From Bacteroidales bacterium (GTDB taxonomy: Bacteria > Bacteroidota > Bacteroidia > Bacteroidales > UBA932), in contig JAILCZ010000075.1 of the NCBI GenBank assembly GCA_024689985.1, positions 1-48,880 on the forward strand: DNA of 48,880 nt, in the 5' to 3' direction. This document shows positions 36,505-46,483 of the stretch, piece by piece (positions within the stretch are counted from its first letter, which is position 1; every line of letters begins with the position of its first letter). The position numbers and the translations under genes are program-made. A model generated the notes under the pieces. It saw only the letters and a program-made list of their open reading frames with translations. It did not search any database and was not told the DNA's origin.

Positions 36505-37437
36505 ATGGAATTCAAACTGACAGTACTCGGCACGGCTTCGGCCATGCCGGTTACTGAAAGGAAACAGAGCGCCCAGGTACTTCAGGTACACGGGCGCTTT
36601 TTCCTTTTTGATTGTGGCGAGGGCACTCAGACCCAGCTCCTCAGGAGCCACATACCTTCGATGAAGATCGACACCCTGTTGATTTCACATATACACGGGG
36701 ATCATATCTTCGGCTTGTTTCCTCTTCTTTCCACCCTCGGAATGAAGAAACGTACCGCTCCTTTGAATGTTTACGCTCCGACCAACTTCGGACCGATCCT
36801 GAAATTCTTCCTTTCGTATTTCGGCGAAGGCATTTCCTATGAAATCCGCTTCACGCCGCTCACGATGAAGGAACCTCAGGTCGTGTATCAGACAAAGAAG
36901 ATTGCGATAGAGGCCTTTCCTCTTGAACATAAGATCGAGACGTTCGGATTCATAGTAAGAGAGAAGGAACCGGACCTCAACATAGACAAGGACGCACTGG
37001 AAAGACTGCACTTCACGCTGGAGGAAATCGGAACCCTCAAGCGCGGAGAGGATGTCGTGCGCGAAGATGAAAAACTCATAATTCCGGCTGCGGAGGTGAC
37101 ATACCGTCCGTACAAGCCAAGAAGCTTCGCATATTGCAGCGATACTTCGGTCTTCCCGAAGGAAGCTGAATGGGTTAGGGGAGTTGACCTTCTCTATCAC
37201 GAGGCTACATATCTTTCCGAACTGGAGGACCAGGCGGCCCTCCGTCATCATTCAACTGCAGCACAGGCTGCACGCGTGGCCAAAGAGGCCGGAGCAGGCA
37301 AGCTCATCCTCGGCCATTATTCATCCAGATGCTCGGACAAATCCCTTTATGAGGCCGAGGCCCGTGAAATTTTCCCGGAAACCTACGCCGCCGACGATTT
37401 GGATGTCTTTGAAATTCCTCTTGAAAAACTTCGATAA
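36505..37437 (+). CDS. rnz: Ribonuclease Z
   Basis: 310 aa; LTVLGTASAMPVTERKQSAQVL, FLFDCGEGTQTQLLRS, ISHIHGDHIFGLFPLLSTLGM. Confidence 0.96.
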   Translation: MEFKLTVLGTASAMPVTERKQSAQVLQVHGRFFLFDCGEGTQTQLLRSHIPSMKIDTLLISHIHGDHIFGLFPLLSTLGMKKRTAPLNVYAPTNFGPILKFFLSYFGEGISYEIRFTPLTMKEPQVVYQTKKIAIEAFPLEHKIETFGFIVREKEPDLNIDKDALERLHFTLEEIGTLKRGEDVVREDEKLIIPAAEVTYRPYKPRSFAYCSDTSVFPKEAEWVRGVDLLYHEATYLSELEDQAALRHHSTAAQAARVAKEAGAGKLILGHYSSRCSDKSLYEAEAREIFPETYAADDLDVFEIPLEKLR

Positions 37438-37457
37438 TTCCATTATCTTTACCTATT

Positions 37458-38531
37458 ATGCGTAAAGTTTGGAAATTCGTGGCAGGGCTTGCAGCCGTTG
37501 TCACTCTTCTCATATCTGCCGTGGGGTCGGACAAGACTCCGCAGCAAATCTACATCGCGACCTATTCGGAACTCGCCGTGAGTGAAATGTACCGCAGCGG
37601 AGTCCCGGCCAGCATCACCCTTGCCCAGGGCCTTCTGGAATCGCGCGCAGGTCTTTCGGACCTTGCGGCAAAGGGCAACAATCATTTCGGCATAAAATGT
37701 CACGACTGGAAGGGCCGTACGATGAAGGTGGACGACGACAGGAAGGGGGAGTGCTTCAGGGTTTACGACTCCGCAGACCAGTCCTTCAGGGACCATTCCG
37801 ATTTCCTCAGATACAGGGACCGCTACAAATTCCTGTTCGAAAATGACGTGACCGACTATAAGGCCTGGGCTCACGGCTTGAAGAAGGCTGGCTACGCGAC
37901 TGACCCGGCCTATCCTTCGAAACTCATCAGGATAATTGAAGAATACGGGCTCAATGAGTATGACACGATGAAGGTCTCAGACCTTGCGTCAACCAATACA
38001 AAGCCTGAAAAGAAGAAAAAGGACAGACATCGCAGACACAAGGTCGTCAGGGTGGAAGTTCCCGATGAGATACCGGAATCACCTCTCAGCATAGAGGAGC
38101 CTAAGCCTGTGGAGAAAGGCCGTCTTGAAGAATTCAGATTCTCCCTTTCAAGGCAGATGTATTCGAAGAACGGCGTGCCATTCATCCGCAGCGTCGAAGG
38201 TGAGTCTTACGAGAGCATCGCAGCCGCATACAACCTCTTCCTCAAGGAAATCCTCATCTACAATGACGTCGAGACCTCAGGCCCTCTTGCTCCAGGAACC
38301 GTCGTATATCTCCAGGCCAAGAAGAATCAGTCTGCGCCTGGCCTTGACAAATACATCGTGGATGACTCGGGAGTCAGCCTCCGCGACATAGCCCAGAGAT
38401 TCGGAATCAAGCTCAAGTCCATCAAGAAGATGAACGGAATCGAAGGCGATTATACTCCAAGGGAGGGTGATACCATTCTCCTCCGTGCAGAAGGAATTTT
38501 CAACAAGTTCACTAAGAATGCCGAAAACTAA
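37458..38531 (+). CDS. Glucosaminidase (GH73-like) with LysM domains
   Basis: 357 aa; ASITLAQGLLESRAGLSDLAAKGNNHFGIKCHDWKG; C-terminal LysM-like IVDDSGVSLRDIAQRFGIKLKSIKKMNGI. Confidence 0.92.
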   Translation: MRKVWKFVAGLAAVVTLLISAVGSDKTPQQIYIATYSELAVSEMYRSGVPASITLAQGLLESRAGLSDLAAKGNNHFGIKCHDWKGRTMKVDDDRKGECFRVYDSADQSFRDHSDFLRYRDRYKFLFENDVTDYKAWAHGLKKAGYATDPAYPSKLIRIIEEYGLNEYDTMKVSDLASTNTKPEKKKKDRHRRHKVVRVEVPDEIPESPLSIEEPKPVEKGRLEEFRFSLSRQMYSKNGVPFIRSVEGESYESIAAAYNLFLKEILIYNDVETSGPLAPGTVVYLQAKKNQSAPGLDKYIVDDSGVSLRDIAQRFGIKLKSIKKMNGIEGDYTPREGDTILLRAEGIFNKFTKNAEN

Positions 38532-39561
38532 GAGAAAAATATTTGCAGTACTGGCCGTGGTCGGAATCATCGTTTCGGTCGTCGGCCTGGATGTGGTATA
38601 TAGTCTCTATACGGATTATTACAGGGTGGGCTTCAAGCAGACCAAGGAACTCTACGTCTATCCTAATACGACGGCAGAGTCAATTCTGGAGGAGCTGGAA
38701 GAAGTCGCATATCATCCTTCCAGCCTCGAGCGCAGTTTCGAGAGGCAGGATGTGGCCGGAACCCTCAAGCCGGGACATTATACCATAGAACCTGCATATA
38801 CTGCAGTCTTTGTTTCGAGAATGCTTTCAGCCGGCTGGCAGACTCCTGTGAACCTCGTTCTTTCCGGCACCCTCAGGACAAAGGGTGAAATTGCCAGGAA
38901 GATTTCCAGGCAGATGATGATGGATTCGCTCACTGTCATCCGGTCCTTCTCCGATACGGCCCTTCTGCATTCATACGGCAGGGAAAAGAGCGAAATCTTC
39001 TCTATGTTCCTTCCCGATACATACGAAATGTACTGGACGGCGGGTATGAAGGATGTCTTCGATGTCCAGAAAAAGGCTCTCGACGCATTCTGGACACCCA
39101 ACAACATAGTTCTTGCCCAAAAGCAGGGCCTTACTCCTATGGAGGCGACCATCCTTGCTTCCATCGTCAAGGGAGAGTCCAATCACGAACCTGAATATCC
39201 TCAGATCGCAGGAGTGTACCTGAACAGGCTTCACAAGGGGATGAAACTCCAGGCCGATCCGACCGTCGCTTTCTGCTATGGCTATACTCTGAACCGTATT
39301 CTCAAGAGACATCTCAAATACGATTCACCTTATAATACATATAAGTATGCCGGACTTCCTCCGGCTCCTATCTGCGTTCCTACGAAGGCCTGTCTGGAAG
39401 CCGTGCTTCATCCGGATCCCCATAATTATATGTTCTTCTGTGCCAGTCCGGCATTCGACGGCACCCATCTGTTCGCGAAGACATATTCTGAGCATCAGAA
39501 AAACGCAAGGGCATTCCAGAAAGAACTTAACGCCAGGCATAAAGCCAAGTCCAATAAATAA
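38518..39561 (+). CDS. mltG: Endolytic murein transglycosylase MltG
   Basis: 347 aa from ATG 38518 (MPKTKRKIFAVLAVVGIIVSVVG); ASIVKGESNHEPEYPQIAGVYLNRLHKGMKLQADPTVAF; overlaps upstream stop by 14 bp. Confidence 0.93.
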   Translation: MPKTKRKIFAVLAVVGIIVSVVGLDVVYSLYTDYYRVGFKQTKELYVYPNTTAESILEELEEVAYHPSSLERSFERQDVAGTLKPGHYTIEPAYTAVFVSRMLSAGWQTPVNLVLSGTLRTKGEIARKISRQMMMDSLTVIRSFSDTALLHSYGREKSEIFSMFLPDTYEMYWTAGMKDVFDVQKKALDAFWTPNNIVLAQKQGLTPMEATILASIVKGESNHEPEYPQIAGVYLNRLHKGMKLQADPTVAFCYGYTLNRILKRHLKYDSPYNTYKYAGLPPAPICVPTKACLEAVLHPDPHNYMFFCASPAFDGTHLFAKTYSEHQKNARAFQKELNARHKAKSNK

Positions 39562-39572
39562 GGGATTGAATT

Positions 39573-41741
39573 ATGGAAAATAATTTCGACGAGCGCTACG
39601 GGCATTATGATGATGCCGGTCGCGCGATAATCAGGAAGGCATACGACATCGCCAAGGAGGCTCTCAAGGATGATACCCGCTACAACGGGGCTCCGTTCTT
39701 CGAGCATCCCCTCGGCGTGTCTCAGATAGTTGCGGACGAAATCGGTCTGCAGGCCGAGTGCGTGGCCGCCGTCTTCCTTCACGAGACTGTTCTCCGTCAT
39801 CCTGAGGTCGACATAAAGAGCGCCGGCTTCAGCAGCGACGTCTATACGATGACTGAGGGACTCACCAAGATTTCCTCTATCAATCCCCGCGACACCAAGC
39901 TCGAGGCAGAGAATTACAAGAAACTGATTCTCCAGTACTCCACCGACCCGAGGGTGACCGTCATCAAGATAGCCGACCGTCTCGAGGTTATGAGGAATCT
40001 GGAGATGTTCCCAAAGACATCCAAGGAGAAGAAGGTGCTCGAAACCCTTCTCCTCTACATACCTCTTGCCCACCAGCTCGGCCTGTACAATATCAAGAGC
40101 GAATTGGAAACCATATATTTCCGTTTTGCCGACCCTGAGCACTTCCGCCTCGTCACCAACAAACTGAAGGCGACGGAAAAGGACAGGGAGAAACTTTCCG
40201 AGGAATTCGTGGAGCCTCTCAAGAAGAAGCTCGACCTCGCCGGAATCAAGTACAAGTTCAAGGTAAGGACAAAGACTCCTTATTCTATTTATAAGAAGAT
40301 GCAGAAGCAGGGCGTGCCTTTCGAGGGCGTGTATGATGTCTTCGCGATGAGGTTCATCATCGACTGTGACTGCGACATAAAGACCGAAAAGGAACTTTGC
40401 TGGAAGGTCTATTCCTATGTGACCGAGGAGTACGAGCCTGATACCAAGAGACTGAGGGACTGGATCACCAATCCTAAGCCGAACGGATACGAGAGCCTTC
40501 ACATCACGGTAAGGAACAGGGAAGGCGCTTCCGTGGAGGTACAGATCAGAACCAAGAGGATGGACGATATGGCCGAGAACGGCCACGCATCCCACTGGTC
40601 GTACAAGGGAATCAAGCGTGAGGCAACGATGGATTCCTGGCTGACATCGGTCCGCTATATCCTGGAACATCCGGGAACCGTGCCTGCCGAGGACCTTCCC
40701 GAGCAGATATCCAAAGATGTCTTCGTCTATACTCCGACCGGAGACCTGAGGGTGCTTCCGGAAGGGGCTACAATCCTGGACTTCGCTTATATGATCCATT
40801 CCAACCTCGGTAACAAGTGTACCGGAGGAAAGGTGAACGGCAGGGTAGTGTCCATAAAGGAAAAACTCAAGACGGGCGACATCGTCGAGATTATGAGCGG
40901 GAGGAACCAGAAGCCTTCGGCTGACTGGGTGAATTTAGTCGTGACCAGCAAGGCCAGGAGCAAGATCCGTCAGTCCCTGAACGAGGAGGAATACAAGAAG
41001 GCCTCGCTCGGAAAGGAACTCGTGGACAGGCGTCTGAAGAATGCAAAGCTGGAATTCTCCGACGGAATTATGGCGGAAATGATGAAGAAACTCCATTATT
41101 CCACCGTTACCGAATTCTTCGCCGCCGTTTATGACGGAGCCGTCGATTACAACGACATCAAGACTTACATCACCGAGCACGATGCTATGGTGGCACAGCA
41201 GATAGCCGAGGCGAAGGCTGCCGGTGCCGTTCAGAACCAGGAGTCTATGAAGAGGTGGACGGCTCAGAATACCGGAAGTTCTTCGGACGACATCCTCGTC
41301 ATCAACGCCAGGGACCTCAAGGGACTGGAGTATCATATGGCACGCTGCTGTCATCCTGTGTTCGGAGACGATGTGTTCGGATTCGTCACGAGGTCAGCCG
41401 GAATCACGATCCACAGGATGTCCTGCCCTAATGCGGCCAGGCTACTTGAGTCCTTCCCGTACCGTATCCAGAAGGTGCGCTGGGCCGATACTCCGAGCTC
41501 GGGCAGCTTCCAGTCCACGCTGCGCATCACCGCGGCTATGGAAGGAGCCGTGCTGAACCAGATAATGGACATTACCAACAACTTCAAGGCGTCCATCCGC
41601 TCGTTCAACGTAAGCGAGAACCAGCGTAACGGCACCTATGATATTCTGCTGAAGATTTCCGTCCCTTCAAATATGGAACTGGACAAGGTTATGTCCCAGA
41701 TCCGTATGCTGAAGAACGTGATAAAGATTGCCAGAGCTTAG
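39573..41741 (+). CDS. RelA/SpoT-family (p)ppGpp synthetase/hydrolase
   Basis: 722 aa; HD, synthetase (NGYESLHITV), TGS (KDVFVYTPTGDLRVLPEGATILDFAYMIHS) and ACT-like C-terminus. Confidence 0.96.
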   Translation: MENNFDERYGHYDDAGRAIIRKAYDIAKEALKDDTRYNGAPFFEHPLGVSQIVADEIGLQAECVAAVFLHETVLRHPEVDIKSAGFSSDVYTMTEGLTKISSINPRDTKLEAENYKKLILQYSTDPRVTVIKIADRLEVMRNLEMFPKTSKEKKVLETLLLYIPLAHQLGLYNIKSELETIYFRFADPEHFRLVTNKLKATEKDREKLSEEFVEPLKKKLDLAGIKYKFKVRTKTPYSIYKKMQKQGVPFEGVYDVFAMRFIIDCDCDIKTEKELCWKVYSYVTEEYEPDTKRLRDWITNPKPNGYESLHITVRNREGASVEVQIRTKRMDDMAENGHASHWSYKGIKREATMDSWLTSVRYILEHPGTVPAEDLPEQISKDVFVYTPTGDLRVLPEGATILDFAYMIHSNLGNKCTGGKVNGRVVSIKEKLKTGDIVEIMSGRNQKPSADWVNLVVTSKARSKIRQSLNEEEYKKASLGKELVDRRLKNAKLEFSDGIMAEMMKKLHYSTVTEFFAAVYDGAVDYNDIKTYITEHDAMVAQQIAEAKAAGAVQNQESMKRWTAQNTGSSSDDILVINARDLKGLEYHMARCCHPVFGDDVFGFVTRSAGITIHRMSCPNAARLLESFPYRIQKVRWADTPSSGSFQSTLRITAAMEGAVLNQIMDITNNFKASIRSFNVSENQRNGTYDILLKISVPSNMELDKVMSQIRMLKNVIKIARA

Positions 41742-43909
41742 TCTTTCCAGACTTTCAGATATTGCTGGAGGGCCCAGTATTCATCGCGGCAGTGGGCTGC
41801 CTCGGTGAAGTTGAGGTCTGCGGCCGCTTTTTCCATCCTGCGCTTGTCTTCTTCGATGAGCTGCTCTATCTGTGTGCGTGACATACTCCTTATGACAGGG
41901 TCCTGAAGGACGGCGGCAAGGTCGGCCTTGATGTATCCGTCAACATAGGCGCTGCGGGAATCTCTCTTGGCGTCGTGTCCGAATCCCACGGAAACCGTTC
42001 CCTTTCCGAGGTCGCTCGGGTTCGGAACGTATTCCGGATGGGAAACCGAATCGGCTGCGCTGAAGCGTCCCGTCGTTCCGTTCACGAGGTTCGGGTTCAT
42101 CGCCTTCCTGTCTCCGAATTGGTTCAGGAGAACGTTCTGGCGGACAGTCACCTGCTTAGGAGTGATGTTGTTCTTTTCGTTGTACTCCATCTGCTTCTTC
42201 CTGCGGCGGTCGGTCTCGCGGATTGTCTCCTGCATCGAGTCTGTGATGTGGTCGGCGTACATTATGACGAGGCCGTGGACATTGCGGGCGGCTCGTCCCG
42301 CAGTCTGGGTGAGAGCTCTCGCCGAGCGGAGGAAGCCCTCCTTGTCAGCGTCTAGTATTGCTACGAGGGATACAGTCGGAATGTCGAGACCCTCCCTGAG
42401 GAGGTTGACTCCGATGAGGACGTCGAAGAGTCCGTTCTTGAAATCTTCGATGATCTGCACCCTTTCCTCCGTGTCCACGTCGGAGTGTATGTATCGGCAG
42501 CGGATACCCCTGTTGCCGAAGTATGTGTCGAGTTCTTCAGCCATCCTTTTCGTGAGAGTGGTGACGAGGACTCTTTCGTCATTCTCGGCTCTTTTGCGGA
42601 TCTCCTCCATAAGGTTGTCCACCTGATGCTCAGTCGGCCTGACTTCTATAGGAGGGTCGAGGAGTCCGGTAGGCCTTACGACCTGCTCCACGACGAGGCC
42701 GTTGCTCTCCTCGAGCTCGTAGTCCGAAGGTGTGGCGCTTACATAGACGGTCTGATGGGTCAGGGCCTCGAATTCATCGAAGGTGAGAGGCCTGTTGTCG
42801 GCTGCGGCCGGCAGACGGAAGCCGTACTCCACGAGGACGGACTTGCGGGAATGGTCTCCTCCGTACATCGCCCTGATCTGAGGCAGGGTGACGTGGCTCT
42901 CGTCTATGAAGGTGACGAAGTCGTCAGGGAAGTAGTCGATGAGGCAGAATGGCCTCTGGCCTGGATCCCTGCCGTCGAAATATCTGGAGTAGTTCTCCAC
43001 GCCAGGGCAATATCCCATCTCCTTGATCATCTCCAGGTCGTTCTCCACCCTCTGGCGGAGACGCTTTGCCTCCAGCGGCTTTCCTATGGACTCGAAGTAT
43101 TCTATCTGTTTGACGAGGTCGTCCTGTATGAGCGAGACGGCCTTGAGGGTCCTCTCCCTGGTAGTGACGAAGTTCTTCGCCGGATAGATCGTGACCTTTT
43201 CCAGGCTGTCGATATGTTCGCCGGTTATAGGGTTGATTATCCATATCCTGTCCACCTCGTCTCCGAAGAATTCCACCCTCACGGCATATTCTTCTCCGCC
43301 AAGATATACATCGACCACATCTCCCTGCACGCGGAAGGTACCGCGCTTGAAGTCGGTTTCAGTCCTGGAATAAAGGGCGTCAACAAGTTGGTAGAGCAGG
43401 CGGGTGAGGCTTCTCTGCTCACCCTGCACCACTTCTATCGTCTGTTCGTGGAAGTCGTCAGGGTTGCCGATGCCGTAGAGGCAGGATACGCTGGAAATGA
43501 CGATCACGTCCTTTCTGCCCGAAAGCAGGGCCGAGGCGGCGTTGAGCCTTAGCTGGTCGATGCGGTCGTTGATCGCGAGGTCCTTTTCTATATAGGTATC
43601 GGTAGTCGGAATGTAGGCTTCCGGCTGGTAGTAGTCGTAGTAGGATACGAAATATTCCACGGCGTTGTCCGGGAAGAACTGCTTGAATTCTCCGTAGAGC
43701 TGGGCCGCCAGAGTCTTGTTATGGCTTAATATCAGGGCAGGGCGCTGCAGGTTCTGGATCACGTTCGCCATCGTGAACGTCTTTCCCGAACCTGTGACGC
43801 CAAGGAGCGTGAGTTTGTCAACTCCGCTCTGCAGGGCCTCGGTCATCTGTCTGATTGCTTCAGGCTGATCTCCTGAGGGTTTGTATTCTGATTTAAGCTT
43901 GAAAGGCAT
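41738..43909 (-). CDS. uvrB: Excinuclease ABC subunit B
   Basis: 723 aa; TLLGVTGSGKTFTMANVI, YYDYYQPEAYIPTTDTYIEKD, C-terminal UVR motif. Confidence 0.99.
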   Translation of the reverse strand: MPFKLKSEYKPSGDQPEAIRQMTEALQSGVDKLTLLGVTGSGKTFTMANVIQNLQRPALILSHNKTLAAQLYGEFKQFFPDNAVEYFVSYYDYYQPEAYIPTTDTYIEKDLAINDRIDQLRLNAASALLSGRKDVIVISSVSCLYGIGNPDDFHEQTIEVVQGEQRSLTRLLYQLVDALYSRTETDFKRGTFRVQGDVVDVYLGGEEYAVRVEFFGDEVDRIWIINPITGEHIDSLEKVTIYPAKNFVTTRERTLKAVSLIQDDLVKQIEYFESIGKPLEAKRLRQRVENDLEMIKEMGYCPGVENYSRYFDGRDPGQRPFCLIDYFPDDFVTFIDESHVTLPQIRAMYGGDHSRKSVLVEYGFRLPAAADNRPLTFDEFEALTHQTVYVSATPSDYELEESNGLVVEQVVRPTGLLDPPIEVRPTEHQVDNLMEEIRKRAENDERVLVTTLTKRMAEELDTYFGNRGIRCRYIHSDVDTEERVQIIEDFKNGLFDVLIGVNLLREGLDIPTVSLVAILDADKEGFLRSARALTQTAGRAARNVHGLVIMYADHITDSMQETIRETDRRRKKQMEYNEKNNITPKQVTVRQNVLLNQFGDRKAMNPNLVNGTTGRFSAADSVSHPEYVPNPSDLGKGTVSVGFGHDAKRDSRSAYVDGYIKADLAAVLQDPVIRSMSRTQIEQLIEEDKRRMEKAAADLNFTEAAHCRDEYWALQQYLKVWKD

Positions 43910-43915
43910 AGCTTA

Positions 43916-43923
43916 CAAAGGTA
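43916..43923 (-). promoter_or_regulatory. -7 element of uvrB, very close to the start codon
   Basis: TACCTTTG on the - strand, 6 nt between the element and ATG (43909). Confidence 0.5.
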
Positions 43924-43970
43924 CTTCTTTTTTTCGAGAGACTCCTTTCTGAGTCAATTATTTGCAATTC

Positions 43971-44002
43971 TTTGCACTTTTGTAAGAAATTATTTACCTT
44001 TA
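43971..44002 (+). promoter_or_regulatory. ompA-family gene promoter
   Basis: TTTG (43971-43974) N20 TACCTTTA (43995-44002). Confidence 0.6.
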
Positions 44003-44067
44003 TACCAAATTTAACTAAAACACGCCAAATATTTCTAGATTAATTATAACTAACTAATTCATAAAAA

Positions 44068-45201
44068 ATGAAAACTTTAAAGTTCATTGGAGCAGCTATG
44101 GCAGCTCTTCTCGTATCATCTGCGGCATTTGCGCAGGAGAACGGCAACCGCGATGAAAATGGAAACATCGTACGCGGTGCTTATGAGACTAACGGCTTCT
44201 GGGATAACTGGTTCATAGGAGCAGGTGCTGGTGTCAACGGCAACTATGACGGTGAAATCAAAAATAAGGTAGCTGGCGGTTTCGCCGGTGAAATCTTCGT
44301 CGGAAAATGGATTACTCCTTGCGTAGGAGCTGACGTTAAGTTCCACGGCTTGACAAACAAGGCTGAGAGAAAGTCTCCTTCTGAGGACGTCAAGTTCCAT
44401 CAGAATTCTTTCGAGGCTAACGCCCTCTGGAACATCTCAAACGAACTCAGCGGCTACAAGGAGACCCGTCTTATTGACGTGATCCTCTATGCTGGTCCTG
44501 GCGTAGGTGACTATAACATCAAGGGTACTGCTGCTGCGTGGGAATTGTCTGCACAGGCAGGTATCATCGCTGACGTACGTCTCGGCAAGAGAATTGACCT
44601 CTATGCAAACCTTTGCGGTAGAGTATTGGATGACGAAGTTTTGAAGTCAACAGGCCGTGGATGCGTCCTCCCTTCACTTACAGCAGGTCTCGTATGCAAT
44701 CTCGGCAAGACCGGATTCTCTCGTCACTCATCAGTTACTCCTGTCGTAGTTCCTGTTCCTTTCACTGTTGAGCAGTACAACGACCTTTCTGACAAGGTTG
44801 CAGCTCTTGAGAAGGAGAACGAGGCACTCAGAGCTAAGATCGCTGAGCTTGAGGCAGAGCCTGACACAGTTTTCGTAGAGTCTCCTATCGTTTCATCAGC
44901 AACTCTCTACTTTGACTGCGGTTCAGCTACCCTCTCATCACGTGAGCTCGCTCACCTCGAATACTATGCATCTTCTGCACTCAACGCTGACAGCAAGGTT
45001 ACCGTTACAGGTTCAGCTGACAGTGCTACAGGTTCAGCAAAGCGCAACCAGTACCTTTCAGAGGCTCGTGCAAACTACGTAGCTAAGCTTCTCGTCGAGA
45101 AGTATGGCCTCGCAGAGGACAACATCACAATCGTTGCAGACGGCGATACCAACAACGTATTCGACACACCAGCAAAGAACAGAGTCGTTACTATCAAGTA
45201 A
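44068..45201 (+). CDS. OmpA-family outer membrane protein
   Basis: 377 aa; signal peptide, beta-barrel-like N-domain, coiled coil [25 protein letters not shown], OmpA C-domain [18 protein letters not shown]. Confidence 0.93.
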   Translation: MKTLKFIGAAMAALLVSSAAFAQENGNRDENGNIVRGAYETNGFWDNWFIGAGAGVNGNYDGEIKNKVAGGFAGEIFVGKWITPCVGADVKFHGLTNKAERKSPSEDVKFHQNSFEANALWNISNELSGYKETRLIDVILYAGPGVGDYNIKGTAAAWELSAQAGIIADVRLGKRIDLYANLCGRVLDDEVLKSTGRGCVLPSLTAGLVCNLGKTGFSRHSSVTPVVVPVPFTVEQYNDLSDKVAALEKENEALRAKIAELEAEPDTVFVESPIVSSATLYFDCGSATLSSRELAHLEYYASSALNADSKVTVTGSADSATGSAKRNQYLSEARANYVAKLLVEKYGLAEDNITIVADGDTNNVFDTPAKNRVVTIK

Positions 45202-45220
45202 TTTAATCTCAATCTTATAT

Positions 45221-45259
45221 AAAAAAGGGAATTTCCTGACCAGGGAGTTCCCTTTTTTT
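45221..45259 (+). terminator. Intrinsic terminator of the OmpA-family gene
   Basis: AAAAAAGGGAA ... TTCCCTTTTTTT, inner CCTG/CAGG stem, ends in a 7-T tract. Confidence 0.9.
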
Positions 45260-45260
45260 G

Positions 45261-45268
45261 TATTTTTG
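45261..45268 (+). promoter_or_regulatory. -7 element of purT directly after the ompA terminator
   Basis: TATTTTTG, 27 nt upstream of ATG 45296. Confidence 0.55.
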
Positions 45269-45295
45269 CAAAGAATCTCAAAACACAGCAATCAA

Positions 45296-46480
45296 ATGGT
45301 TAAAATCGGCAATACATTCAGCGCTTCCGGAAAGAAGGCGCTTCTTTGTGGTTCTGGCGAGCTCGGAAAGGAGGTCGCTATCGAACTTGCTCGTTACGGA
45401 GTTGAGGTGGTGGCCTGTGACAAGTATCAGGGTGCCCCTGCAATGCATATCGCCCAGTCTTCCCACGTCTTCTCGATGCTTGACGCAAAGACTCTCCGCG
45501 ACGTCATCGTAAGCGAAAAGCCAGACTATATCATTCCGGAAATCGAAGCCATCGCCACCCCTGAGCTCGTGAAGCTTGAGAAAGAAGGCTACAATGTAAT
45601 CCCGACGGCCCACGCTACGCTTCTCACTATGAACAGGGAAGGTATCCGCCGTCTCGCTGCTGAAGAACTCGGACTTCCTACTTCAAGGTACGAGTTCGCT
45701 GATACTGAGGAAGATTTCAAGGCTGCGGTCGCAAGAATCGGCTGCCCTTGTGTCGTCAAGCCTGTGATGAGCTCTTCAGGCCACGGCCAGAGCGTCGTCC
45801 ACGATGAATCTGAGATTGACAAGGCCTGGCACATCTCCCAGGAGGGAGGCCGTTCGGGCGAGGGAAGAGTCATCGTAGAGGGCTTCGTGAAATTTGATTA
45901 TGAGATTACCCTCCTTACCGTTCGTCACAGCGCAGGCACGACCTTCCTCGAGCCTGTCGGACACCACCAGGTTGACGGCGACTACCGCGAGAGCTGGCAG
46001 CCTCAGGCAATGAGCCCTGTAGCTATCGAGAAGGCAAAGGATATCGCCGGCAAGATTACATCGGCCCTCGGAGGCTACGGCATCTTCGGAGTGGAGATGT
46101 TCGTCTGCGGAGACGACGTGATCTTCAGCGAGGTTTCTCCTCGTCCTCACGATACCGGTATGGTGACTATGATTTCACAGGATCTCTCAGAATTCGCCCT
46201 CCACGCACGCGCCATCCTCGGCCTGCCTATTCCTGAGGTGCGTTTCTTCGGACCTTCCGCATCGAAGGCCATAGTGGTCGAAGGTGATACTGACAGATAC
46301 GAGTTCGAGAATCTCGACAAGGTGCTTGAGGAACCTGGCGTCCAGATCCGCCTCTTCGGCAAGCCTGAGATCCGCGGCCACCGTCGCGTCGGAGTCATCC
46401 TTGCAACGGACAAGACGGTTGAACTTGCCCTCGCAAAGGCTGAAAGGGCATACAAGAAACTTTCCGTGAAGGTTTACTAG
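45296..46480 (+). CDS. purT: Formate-dependent phosphoribosylglycinamide formyltransferase
   Basis: 394 aa from ATG 45296 ([31 protein letters not shown]); ATP-grasp motifs; upstream ORF extension covers the terminator and is rejected. Confidence 0.96.
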   Translation: MVKIGNTFSASGKKALLCGSGELGKEVAIELARYGVEVVACDKYQGAPAMHIAQSSHVFSMLDAKTLRDVIVSEKPDYIIPEIEAIATPELVKLEKEGYNVIPTAHATLLTMNREGIRRLAAEELGLPTSRYEFADTEEDFKAAVARIGCPCVVKPVMSSSGHGQSVVHDESEIDKAWHISQEGGRSGEGRVIVEGFVKFDYEITLLTVRHSAGTTFLEPVGHHQVDGDYRESWQPQAMSPVAIEKAKDIAGKITSALGGYGIFGVEMFVCGDDVIFSEVSPRPHDTGMVTMISQDLSEFALHARAILGLPIPEVRFFGPSASKAIVVEGDTDRYEFENLDKVLEEPGVQIRLFGKPEIRGHRRVGVILATDKTVELALAKAERAYKKLSVKVY

Positions 46481-46483
46481 AGA

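Noticed and set aside
38467-38517. N-terminal extension of the mltG ORF
   Set aside because: Overlaps the upstream LysM gene; signal-anchor begins naturally at ATG 38518.
39495-40799. 434-aa antisense ORF opposite the RSH gene
   Set aside because: Antisense to a clear RelA/SpoT coding region; no family resemblance.
42485-43552. 355-aa antisense ORF opposite uvrB
   Set aside because: Overlaps highly conserved uvrB codons; shadow ORF.
45104-45295. N-terminal extension of the purT ORF in the track
   Set aside because: Runs through the end of the OmpA gene and its terminator; canonical start is ATG 45296.
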